NCBI GenBank assembly: GCA_026315105.1
Contig: CM048750.1
Location: 399,093,002-399,157,001 of the forward strand
From: Locusta migratoria
Lineage: Eukaryota > Arthropoda > Insecta > Orthoptera > Acrididae
Length of the DNA: 64,000 nucleotides
Direction: 5' to 3'
Below the pieces are notes generated by a model that had not been told where the DNA came from, made no database searches, and saw only the letters and a program-made list of their open reading frames with translations. The translations under genes were made by a program, and so were the position numbers. Below, in pieces: positions 55,184 through 64,000 of this stretch (its first letter is position 1; each line of letters starts with the position of its first letter).

Positions 55184-56800
55184 TACAGACGTGGAGTCAG
55201 CACAGGATGCTACCAGGCGTCTTGGATATGAAGTGTAACTGCAGGGAGCACATAGGGGGTCAGCACCTGTTACCGATGGTACCGGATCAGAGGCATCATG
55301 GTCTCTGTTGGTTAGGTGGGGAGGGGTTGTGGCAGCAAACGAATCCTGTGGTCCAGGTCGGAGCTGGTTGTGATGGTGATGCTCGAACCCTCCCTGCATT
55401 GGAACGTGTCTCTACTACTGTTCCTGGTAGCCACACTACTGTGGTCCCACAAAACTGAGCCCATACATCTGTGCCAGGTGCATAATGCGAGGCGTTTTGG
55501 GAATTGGGGGGGGGGGGGGTGTCATAAGGTGAAGCAGGGTCCATGATGCCACTCTCGAAGGCATTCAGCAGGGCTATGGCCGTCAGTTGTTGTGGTGCAG
55601 AAAGTACCGAACAACAGAGTGAGAGAGTGTGTAGTGGCTCATGAGTTAAAATCTTTCTTCATTTGCTGTTTGAATGTTCTAGCGAGACGTTCTGCTTCAC
55701 TGTTTGGAGATCGGTGGAATGGTGGGCTCGGATGTGTTTTGGACTGTTGGCAGGCATATGCTGTAAATCGTCATTCATTGTCTGTAACTAAAGTGTGAGG
55801 CAATCTTTTGGTCGCCAAAACCTGGGCCAATGATGTGAGAGTAGCGTTGGTCGCGGTGGACGACATGTCTACAACAAAGTGGGACTTTGTCCACAATGAG
55901 TAGCCACATTGATCACGAAAACAAGCCAACTAAGTTGAGGTGGATTCGGCCCCATGGAAGGAGGGGTGTAGGTGAGGATGCTAAAGATTGTGAGAGTGGT
56001 ATGTGGTGTCAGGTGCACAGTGTATAGCTGTTGACCATCTTGTCATTATTGACACCTTGGTGAGCCAAGGCCTTCATCTGGGACATCACCCAATGTTCTC
56101 AGTGCAGCAAACTCTAGCCTCGACATTGTAACTCAGCTGGAACGATTACCCGATGTGTGTCAGTCTCTGTATCCAGTAGTTGGACGGCATCAACTACTCG
56201 GATCTCATGGGACAAATGTTTCTGGGAGCTTAGTTCAATTGTCAACCTGCGAGTTAGGTAGGTTGGCTTTTCATGTTTCACATAGTGGAGGACCTGCCAT
56301 AGGGTTGGAACCAGGTGGGTGGCAGTAGTGACATGGGCTGCAGTTATGGGGGGAGCCATGGAGAGGATATTGTCGTGTAGTGTCTATATGGAAGCAGAGA
56401 ACTTTCTGTTAGTCAAATTCGTAATCATGGCGAGATGGGAAATCAAAAAAGGCGTTTGCATTAGGATGCTGTCCCGTGTGTTTGTACCGGACGGTGTGCT
56501 TGTAGAAACTCAGAAATAGTGCCCAGCGCAGAAGGCGTTGAGCACTTAAATCTGGGAGGTTGGAACACGACCCGAATAATGTGGCTAAAGACTTATGATC
56601 ACGGATTATGGTGAATTTTGTCCCAAAGAGGTACACATGGATCTTTTTGACAGCAGACTATATGGCCATCGCCTCCTCCTCAATGCGTAATTGTGCTGAG
56701 GCGCAGTCGGAGTCTAAGAAGTATATGAAATTGGCTCTTCAGAGCCATCCGCTTTCCTATGTGCGAAAGTGCCCCTTTTTCGCAACTTGTTGAGGGGTCG
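55160..56800 (-). pseudogene. Gypsy-type pol remnant (RNase H and integrase)
   Basis: On the minus strand, from 56800 down: end of RT (LRIEEEAMAI, stop, SAVKKIHVYLFGTKFTIIRD), RNase H (HKSLATLFGSCSNLPDLSAQ, RLLRWALFLSF, GQHPNANAFF), then integrase zinc-binding (VLHYVKHEKPTYL, MSQMKALAHQGV), a decayed core (GRIHLNLVGLFS, then LLIVDKVPLCCRHVV) and the C-terminal part (APGTDVWAQFCGTTVVWLPG). Many stops and frameshifts. LTRs were not identified. It is truncated on the 5' side, and the mariner sits at its 3' edge. Confidence 0.82.
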
Positions 56801-57103
56801 CGCTATGTGAGCTACGTGAGGTAGGAATTTAGAAAATCAATTTACTTTCCCCCATAACACCTGTAGTTCAAGCAAGTTTAACGGTCGTGTAAGTACTGTG
56901 CAGTTGACAAAAAGAGAGAAGAGAATTAAAATGATATAGCGTATGTTAATGTGAGAAATGTAAAATTTGAGGGCACGGTGGCTGGCGTCAGAAGAGCAGG
57001 CAGTGCCAAGCGGAGCTCTCACCAGTATGTCAGAACATCTGACTGTCGACTTGTTTGCACTGCCGGCCGCTCACTTCCGCTTCAACATCCATTGTGTACA
57101 GAC
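56801..57103. other. short non-coding spacer
   Basis: Between the Gypsy remnant and the transposase below, nothing recognisable except that the start of the next element probably lies here. Confidence 0.4.
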
Positions 57104-58640
57104 ATGTACACGGACGAGGAGAGGTTGGGTATACTACATTTATATGGTGAAGGTAAAAGAAATGCCGTGCAAACAATACACGAGTATCTACCAGGATCGC
57201 CAATGACCGATGCACCAGGCAAATGAACGAATCATGAAGACGCTAGTGCGTACAGGAAAAAAGACTGCAATCAACAGAGAATCCAAAGAAGTTATCCTGG
57301 CTACAGCGCTAATGAATCCACACAGTGGTATGAAACATATAGCCAAGAAATATGAAATCAGCCAGACAAGTGTCGTTCGCATCTTGCTTTGACACAGATT
57401 CCACCCGTATCACCTGTCACTCCATCCGTCACACGGGGTCTGTGATTTCGAACGTCGTACAGAATTTTCTCGGTTTTTCCTTCAGCAGATGAGAGACAAC
57501 ACTCAGTTTTCGCAACATGTGCTCTTTTGTGTCCCAGCCTCGTCGCCGCTTTTGTGTCTCGTTTCCGTCGTAGGTGTCGGTGGCTGAGTAGAAAGAGACC
57601 GACACAGTAATAAAGGATGGACGCTTGTGCAGGTACGAATGTGAGCAGCCAGTGGGACAGCAGAAACTAGAAACACTAGAGTAAATTAGAACGAGATATA
57701 TATTGCACAGAATTTATACAATACTTAACTTTTACATAGCTCAGTAATGCAGAATGCTGATACGTAGTTGAGCTAGAGGCTTGCCTAGTGCCTGTCCGAT
57801 AGCCATGTCTTTACTGATGCCTATCTGATTCCGAAGTGTTAACTGGTTCCTATCTCAGTCCCAAGTGAACGATGTCGTTCAGCGGTGGCCACGAGCGGAG
57901 TTGTGGCAGAGGACGCTCGTGGCTGTCGTCGTAAGAACGCCGCGCCGTGCGTGCCTGGCAGCGTGCGGCGAAAGTAGGTGGCGCGCACTTTATACTTGTG
58001 CGACACCACATGCTCTTTATGATGAAGCTAACCTCGGTTAATGTAAATTTGCGTAACATTTCCTACTGGGCAGCCAAAAATCCCCAATGTGTTCAACAGG
58101 TGCAAAATCAACGAGCTGAAGCGTTAACATATGGTGCGGCATCATAATCAATTGTATCGCGGGACTTTACTTTGTCCCAGGCACGCTAAATGAACATTCG
58201 TACACAGACTTCCATACAAACATTCTTCCAGTTCTTCAAGAGGAGATACCATGGGATATTAGAAAGTTTATGTGGCTGCAATGTGACGAATATCCGTCTC
58301 ACGCGTCCCATGTTGCAATCCAAACACTGAAGGAAAAATTTCCTAGGCGCTGAATAGGACGAAAATTTGTTGTAAAATGGCCTGTGGGGTTCCCCAATCT
58401 GACCGCCCTTGATACATTTCTTTGGGAGGCACGCAAAAATGCAGTCTATGAAGAATCTAAACTACGCCAAACGATATTCATCGTGAATCGCCGTTGCGTG
58501 CTCTAACATGCTTTTCATCGTTCCTTCCAACGCCTACTGCAAGTGTGTGTTTCAGTCGATGGTCAACATTTTGAAATATGTTGTACCTCTTAGAAACAAC
58601 ACAGCCACGTACAGGAAACGATAGGTCAATTATTTCTTGT
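57104..58640 (+). pseudogene. IS630/Tc1-like transposase with DUF4817-type N-terminus, split
   Basis: Reading across frames: MYTDEERLGILHLYGEGKRN (DUF4817-type helix-turn-helix), LMNPHSGMKHIAKKYEISQT, HRFHPYHLSLHPSHG, QMRDNTQFSQHVLFC, then the 483-bp insertion (57528-58010), then LGNVNLRNISYWAAKNPQ, ALSVNIWCGIIN, DIRKFMWLQCDEYPSHASHV and KWPVGFPNLTALDTFLWEAR. The order is that of IS630/Tc1-family transposases of arthropods, with the first Asp region broken by the insertion and the remaining acidic positions degraded. Many stops. Inactive. Confidence 0.72.
57528..58010. mobile_element. 483-bp insertion with 8-bp duplication, possible solo LTR
   Basis: TGCTCTTT is at 57520-57527 and 58011-58018, with the insert starting TGTGTCCC and ending ACACCACA. 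It cuts the transposase above between LFC and the next Asp region. TG...CA ends suggest an LTR, but an 8-bp duplication fits hAT-like or other DNA transposons better. A TATA-like ACTTTATACTTG lies near its right end. GC-rich parts: 57880-57990. Confidence 0.6.
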
Positions 58641-58699
58641 GCGAGGATTGGAACATATAAAATGTGTTACAAAAAGGTACGGCCAAACTTTCAGAAAAC

Positions 58700-59400
58700 A
58701 TTCCTCACACACAAATAAAGAAAATATTTTATGTGGGCATGTGTCCAGAAACGCTTAATTTCCATGTTAGAGCTCATTTTAGTATTACGGATGAGGCTTC
58801 ATTCCATTGTGATCAAATTGTAAATTTTCACAATCAACATGTGTGGGCTGACAAGAATCCGCACGCAGTTATGCAATCACGTCATCAACACAGATTTTCT
58901 GTGAATGTTTGGGCAGGAATTGTGGGTGATGTCTTGATTGGGCCTCATGTTCTTCCACCTACGCTCACTGGAGCACGTTATCATGATTTCATACGGGATA
59001 CTCTACCTGTGCTGCTAGAACATGTGCCTTTACAAGTACGACACTACATGTGGTTCATGCACGATGGAGCTCCTGCACATTGCAGTTGACGTGTTCGTAC
59101 ACTTCTCAACAACAGATTCGATGATCGACGGATTGGTAGAGGCGGACCAATTCCATGGCCTCCAACGCTCTCCTGACTTTCATTTACGAGGGCATATGAA
59201 AGCTCTTGTCTACGCAACCCTGGTACCAAATGTAGAGACTCTTCGTGCTCGCTTTGTGGACGGCTGTGATAAAATACGCCATTCTCCAGGGCTATATGTC
59301 GTACGTGATTCTTACAGTTACGGCGACCGTCCTCATGGATTGAAGCTTATGCGTACAAAATTTCATAAAGATTGGAACAAAACTGTAGATTTGTATTGAA
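58700..59400 (+). pseudogene. second IS630/Tc1-like transposase, C-terminal half
   Basis: About 141 codons are open (58664-59089), with TDEASFHCDQIVNFHNQHVW, SRHQHRFSVNVWAGIVGDVL, HYMWFMHDGAPAHCS, then a stop and, in another frame, FADDRRIGRGGPIPWPP-like text and HLRGHMKALVY. The first Asp (TDEASF) and second Asp (HDGAPAH) are visible. It is similar to the C-terminal part of the transposase at 57104-58640 but of another subfamily. It is broken after the second catalytic region. Confidence 0.75.
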
Positions 59401-59605
59401 CACATACACACATTCGGACACTCTGCTTTATATATTAGATAGTATGTTAATAACAATTTAACCTAATCAGTATTGTACGTAATGGAACGAATTATCTTAT
59501 TGTTATCCTGTAATGTTTTATTATTGAGTTTCCTTGAAAGGGAGGAGCTTGTTTTAGTAACTAATATGGGTTTAGGAAACATTGATCATGTGGTACACAC
59601 TATTT

Positions 59606-59809
59606 CAAATCAAATGTTCAAATGTTTGTTAAGCTTATGGGACTTAACTACGGGGTCATCAGTCCCTAAACTTACAAACTACTTATGAACTACTTAAGAA
59701 CTAGGACGGCACAAATATCCATGCCCGAGGGGGGTTTCGAACCCCCGACCGTAGTGGCCGTGCAGACCGTGACTGGAGCGCCTTAGTCCCCTCGGCCACC
59801 GCGGCCGGC
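59606..59809 (-). mobile_element. SINE (family 1), near complete
   Basis: On the minus strand CCGGCCGCGGTGGCCGAGGG is the A-box region. GGTTCGAAACCCC is the B box, and AGGGACTGATGACCCC ... AGTCCCATAAG is the 3' hairpin, ending in a CATTTGAACATTTGA tail. The possible flanks CACACTATTTC and CACATCGTTTC (59596-59606, 59810-59820) are only partly alike. Confidence 0.93.
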
Positions 59810-59820
59810 CACATCGTTTC

Positions 59821-60780
59821 CTGTTTATTTTGTGTAAATTTATACTGACAACAATCATGCTGTCAGTCGGACTAGACTTAATTTTTCAAAATATTTTCTG
59901 CAGCACTGATTGAAGCAGCTCTGTATTCAGGAATGCCAAAAACAGGATATATCGACTGCAGGAAACGGAAATGAAGATGGCAACTTCAAGCTAGCACTCT
60001 CAAGAACAAAATCAAAAGGGCTGCTTTTGGAAGAAAACAAATTATTGCTTTCTGCGTATTTCGTATTGTGGTAGTCATGTTGAGGCTCTGACATTTCGTA
60101 GTATCTATCGTAGTGTAGTTAAAGACTAAAAATTGTCTTTCTAGAAGAAGGTATGCAGAACTGTGGAATTTGTGATAGCTATACAGTAATCTCATTAATT
60201 GGAGGTGAACTATCGAAGTTTACGTGTGAAAAAGAAGAAAATTGGCCTTGAAAAGAATAAAGTGTAAAAAAATATGATCTTTTCTAAAATAAAGTTTTGA
60301 AATAACCATTTACGGCAGTCTAAATGATTTTTAGTCTTTTCACTATTTATTTCACGTTATAATGGTGGAGTGCCTTTTTCTGTGAAGATAGAATGTACCC
60401 CCAGTTGTTTTGTTTTATGACGATCGTATTTATGGTAAACTCGTAATTCCGGGACTATAAATATCGAAACGCTGCTGTATCGAGTTCACTTTACTTATTG
60501 CCTAACTTCCTTTAGTTTTTCTTTTTTAGGTAGAAAATCTCACATCGAGGAGAAAAGAATCCAATTTGGAAGTACTTTAATAAAAGTACCGTCGATTTGT
60601 CTAAACCTGTTCTCCTACCATGTCATCATCTACGGACTCCTGATCATGTTTCCACACGCTCAAGGCGGCTTAGTACAGAGAGGGGATCTTAAAAATTGAG
60701 GTATAACGTAAATATACAGAAATTTTAGAAAGAGGAGGCATTGCATATATGGCAAAGTGACTGTTAAAATAAATTTGAAT
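59821..60780. other. AT-rich non-coding stretch
   Basis: Nothing recognisable was seen. Confidence 0.4.
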
Positions 60781-61080
60781 TTCTAAAACAGCCACAAGTT
60801 GCTACAATTATTTATTGAATTTAACCGGTTTCAATTTATAAACAAGAGCATCGTCAAAATGTATATTTTGATAATAATCGATAGCTGTCGATTTATATAA
60901 TCACATTTCATCCAGTTGTCACACTACAACTATTTTAAATTACAGTACTGTAATATGATTATATAAATCGACAGCTATCAATTATTACCAAAATATACAT
61001 TGTGACGATGCTCTTCTGTACAGAGTGAAGCTGGTTAAATTCAATAAATAATTGTAGCGACTTGTGTCTATTTTATAAAA
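60781..61080. repeat. foldback repeat, 124-bp arms
   Basis: The arms 60781-60904 and 60957-61080 are inverted copies: GCTACAATTATTTATTGAAT on the left and ATTCAATAAATAATTGTAGC on the right, GATAGCTGTCGATTTATATA and its inverse near the centre. The central 52 bases are unpaired. The style (GACGATG, CTGGTTAAATTCAATAAATA) is like that of 2601-4767. Confidence 0.88.
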
Positions 61081-61129
61081 TCGATACAAAAATACAGAAA
61101 TTTAACTTAATTACGCAAGTTTCCGTTTC

Positions 61130-61590
61130 ACCCGCAAATCATGTTACAACCATATTATGTTGGTGGATGAATTGTGTGGGCAGGAGTTAGTGTTTGGGGA
61201 AGTACGGACGTCTATGTCGTTCAAAAAGGGGCTTTGACTGCTCAGAGGTGTAGAGACCAGATTCTTCTACGTTCTGCTGGTGCCATGGGTTCCTTCTGAT
61301 TGACGATAACACTGGTCCCACGGAGCTGTGCTGGTGGACAACATGCTTCAAGCTGTGGGAACTGGACGAACGGAGTGGCCAGCTTGTTCACGGATCGAGC
61401 AGGTCTGGAATGCACGTGGCAGCCAGACCAGCACCTCCCACTACGGCTGCAGCGCTGGATGTTGCACTCGTGGGAGAAGGCCAGATATCCCTGACGAGCT
61501 GATTGCTAACCTCATACTGTCCGTGCCACGCAGGTGTGCAACTGTACTGGTTGTTCGAGCTGATCACACACCATATTAGAGAGCAAAGAG
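61130..61590 (+). pseudogene. Tc1-like transposase C-terminal part
   Basis: Pieces: IVWAGVSVWGSTDVYVVQKG, LTAQRCRDQILLRSAGAM, a frameshift, LVDNMLQAVGTGRTEWPACS, and the terminal SVPRRCATVLVVRADHTPY. This is the C-terminal order of arthropod Tc1-like transposases, usually ending in a RGDHTPY-like word. The catalytic DNARPH and SPDLNP regions are degraded. Inactive. Confidence 0.72.
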
Positions 61591-61667
61591 AATGACATTT
61601 TCACTATTATGGTAGCTCCATGGTGTTAACCTGTAATGCACAGAAATTACAATTGTAACCAATATCT

Positions 61668-62907
61668 GGAATGGAAAAGCTGGTAGAAGCTGACCTCGGG
61701 GAAGATCAGTTTGGATTTAGGAGAAATGTAGGAACACGGGAGGCAACACTCACATTACAACTTATCTTAGAAGATAGGCTAAGGAAAGGGAAACCTACGT
61801 TTTTAGCGTTTGTATGTTTGGAGAAAGCTTTTGAGAATGTCGACTGGAATACACTCTTCCAAATTCTAAAGGTAGCAGGGGTAAAATATAGGGAGCGAAG
61901 AGTTACATTCAACCTATACAAAAACGAGAAAGCGGTTATTAGAGTCGAAGGGCAAGAAAGGAATGCAGAGGTTGGGAAGGGAGTAAGACAGGTTTGTATA
62001 CTTTCCCCAATGTTGAATGTTGTTCAATTTGTACATTGAGCAGGCAGTGAAGGAATGGAAGGAGAAATTTGGAGAGGGCATTAAAGTGTAGGAAGAAGAA
62101 ATAAAAACATTGCGGTTTGCCGATGACATAGTAATTCTGTCAGAGACCGCAAAGGATCTGGAAGAGCAATTGAATGGGATGGACAGTGTCTTGAAAGGAA
62201 GATATAAGATGAACATTAACAAGAGTAAAACGAAGGTAATGGAATGCAATGTCAGAAAATCAGGCGATGCTGAAGGATTTAGATTAGGTAATTAGACAAT
62301 AAAAGCAGTAGATGAATTTTGTTATTTGGGAAGCAAGATAACTTCTGATGGCCGAAGTAAAGAAGATATAAAATGCAGTATGGCTATGGGAAGAAAAGCG
62401 TTTCTAAAGAAGCGAAACTTTTTAACATCCAATATTAATTGAAATGTTAGGAAGTCCATTCTGAAAGCTTTTGTCTGGAGTGTAGCATTGTATGGGAGTG
62501 AAACGTGGACGATAAGGAGTTCAAACAAAAAGATTATAGAAGCTTTTAAAATGTGGTTCTACAGACGAATAATGAAAATTAGATGGGTATATCACGTAAC
62601 TAATATGGAGATGCTTAACCAAATTAGGGAGAAAAGGAGTTTCTGGCATATCCTGACTAAGAGAAGAGATACATTGGTGGGACACATTCTGAAACATCAA
62701 AGAATGGTCAACTTAGCATTAGAAGGGAAGCGTGTGGGGTAAAAATCGTCGAGGAAGACCGAGGGACGAATATAGTAAGCAGATTCAAAAGGATGTAGGT
62801 TGCCGAACGTATTCTCAGATGAAGAGATTTGCACAGGACAGGGTAGCGTGGAGAGCTGCATCAAACCAGTCTGCGGACTGAAGACAACAACAACAACAAC
62901 AACAACA
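61668..62907 (+). mobile_element. APE-type LINE, 5'-truncated copy
   Basis: Same family as 5186-8427, beginning within the RT (equivalent to about 7201 there), ending at the (AAC)n tail 62884-62909. It carries many stops. Confidence 0.9.
61671..62881 (+). pseudogene. LINE reverse transcriptase, broken
   Basis: MEKLVEADLGEDQFGFRRNV starts it. RT motif A reads FVCLEKAFENVDW, with Cys in place of the catalytic Asp. VRQVCILSPM replaces the usual QGCSLSPM. Motif C RFADDIVILSE is kept. Later words: SVALYGSETWTI, RRIMKIRWVYHVTNMEM and LVGHILKHQRMVNLALEG. A stop (62037-62039), a stop at 62293-62295 and a frameshift after 62740 show strong decay. Confidence 0.9.
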
Positions 62908-62916
62908 ACTGCAATT

Positions 62917-63127
62917 CAAATGTTCAAATGTTTGTGAAGTTATGGGACCTAGCTGCAGTGGTCATCCGTCCCTAAACTTACAAACAACTAACTTATCCCA
63001 AGAACAACACACACACACACACACACACACACACTCATGGCCGATGGAGGAATCGAACCTCCGACGGCGAATGGCTGCGCACACTGCAGCAAGGCGCCTT
63101 AGTGTGCACGGTAATTCTGCCTCGGCT
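62917..63127 (-). mobile_element. SINE (family 1 type) with internal (AC)n
   Basis: On the minus strand: head with CGTGCACACTAAGGCGCC and TCGCCGTCGGAGGTTCGATT (B box), then the body with an (AC)n run (63008-63034), and the 3' hairpin TTAGGGACGGATGACCAC ... TAGGTCCCATAAC. It ends ACATTTGAACATTTG and abuts the LINE tail (62907), so it may have inserted next to that A-rich tail. Subfamily as in 50425-50626. Confidence 0.88.
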
Positions 63128-64000
63128 AAACCAATTCCTGAATAAAATACGTTACCATGTGTATATATACCTGGCGTCATATAAGAAGGCGCTTCCGCAC
63201 ATAGAGGCGGAGCTATAGGGGAAGCGTGGAGGGGAGGAGCCACGGCGGAGCGCCAACAGTTGAGAAACATTGCGCAACTCGCGGCCAGCCATGCGCCAAG
63301 CAATGAACGTTATTGGCTGTCATTGCGGTAATGGAGGGGGGTGCACTGAACGGCTGAAAACTGGGCCGACTTCGTACGTGACACCGAGTATAGTGTATGA
63401 TATCTCATCTGATGGGCTAGTTCTTTTGAGCAGGAAAGTTTTCCTAAACCCTTTGTGATACGGTACATTCTAGCTTGTGCCATATATTCCAGTGTACAAT
63501 ATTTGTAACTGAACCTGCATCCAATGTAGGTCTTAAGATTGTTCAACAGGAATAGAAATATTACTGTAGTCGCACAGACTTACTTTATATGGTATACAAT
63601 TTTACTGCAAGGTCCAGGACGTTTGCAGTGGTAACGTCGATTCCAGCCACAATATCCTCAAACTCTAGGACCTTTCTCAAATTTATTTACTAGAGGTTTC
63701 AATGTCAACATTAATAAACTAAAATGCAGTTATAAGAAGTAAGTTGTTCCATACAAAAAGTACTTATTTCAATGTCTCAGTTGATACTGGTGCTAAAACC
63801 GTTCATCAAGTAAAAATATGTGTACCCCCCGACGCTCTAGAATGTGCCGAAAAATGTGTTTCGATTTGTGTAACAGTTCACGAAATAAAAAGAGTGTTAT
63901 GTCTTACGTGATTCGCCATGTATAAAGCACACCAGGGTGTCAGCTAATGTTTGTCAGCTATAAGCAGATGTGCAGGAAGAGAATGGGCAGTTTCTAAATC
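63128..64000. other. non-coding stretch to the window edge
   Basis: A GC-richer part at 63180-63300 holds CGCCAACAGTTGAGAAAC-like text but no supported gene. The rest is AT-rich. Nothing recognisable. Confidence 0.4.

Noticed and set aside
56319..56519. Plus-strand ORF over the Gypsy remnant
   Set aside because: It is antisense to the integrase zinc-binding region and RNase H, which show clear Gypsy motifs on the minus strand.

Overview
The window looks like nuclear DNA of a large, repeat-bloated arthropod genome, most probably an orthopteran close to Schistocerca. This rests on the mix of repeats: tRNA-derived SINEs with a typical grasshopper 3' end, Penelope-like elements with a GIY-YIG domain and an internal (TG)n tract, I-like LINEs, an APE-type LINE ending in (AAC)n, mariner/Tc1, PIF/Harbinger, MULE and Gypsy remnants. 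Bacterial operons, CRISPR arrays and rRNA are absent. Nearly all recognisable coding sequence is transposon-derived and broken.

Layout, 1-20 kb: a Penelope 3' fragment (1-690); a possible host terminal exon (2295-2511); a foldback repeat (2601-4767) split by a Penelope insertion (2861-4685) with a 13-bp target duplication; a nearly full-length APE-type LINE (5186-8427); a SINE and a decayed Tc1 element (9.4-10.3 kb); another piece of the same LINE and a CR1-like LINE (12.1-14.3 kb); a 3' piece of the LINE (15.9-16.6 kb); and a CR1-like LINE split by two SINEs of different families (17.5-19.7 kb).

20-37 kb: an I-like LINE 3' half (20.6-22.3 kb); two palindromes made from Penelope tails (22.9-23.3 and 25.5-25.8 kb); a complete 6.03-kb I-like LINE with a 12-bp target duplication and an internal SINE (27677-33707); more SINEs; an inverted Penelope pair (35.5-36.5 kb); and a SWIM-domain MULE-type remnant (36.5-37.6 kb).

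37-47 kb is a cluster of DNA transposons: two elements sharing Harbinger-like ends, and an 866-bp element with 78-bp inverted repeats and a 9-bp target duplication, as expected for a MULE. It is followed by a GC-rich candidate exon (44.3 kb) and a Penelope element with an inverted second piece (44.9-47.1 kb).

47-64 kb: the best host-gene exon (48843-49030, minus strand, with good splice sites), several SINEs, a LINE 3' end, a Gypsy pol remnant interrupted by a 1.3-kb mariner, two IS630/Tc1-like transposase remnants (one split by a 483-bp insertion with an 8-bp duplication), a foldback repeat, a Tc1 remnant and another LINE copy.

How the parts relate: the SINE 3' end carries a hairpin also found at the 3' ends of both I-like LINEs, suggesting that the LINEs supply the SINE's reverse transcriptase. 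The MULE-type remnant at 36.5 kb is a plausible relative of the source that moved the 866-bp element. I found no complete host gene and no clearly new functional system. The most informative signals are the nested insertions, the shared LINE/SINE hairpin and the repeatedly inverted Penelope copies.
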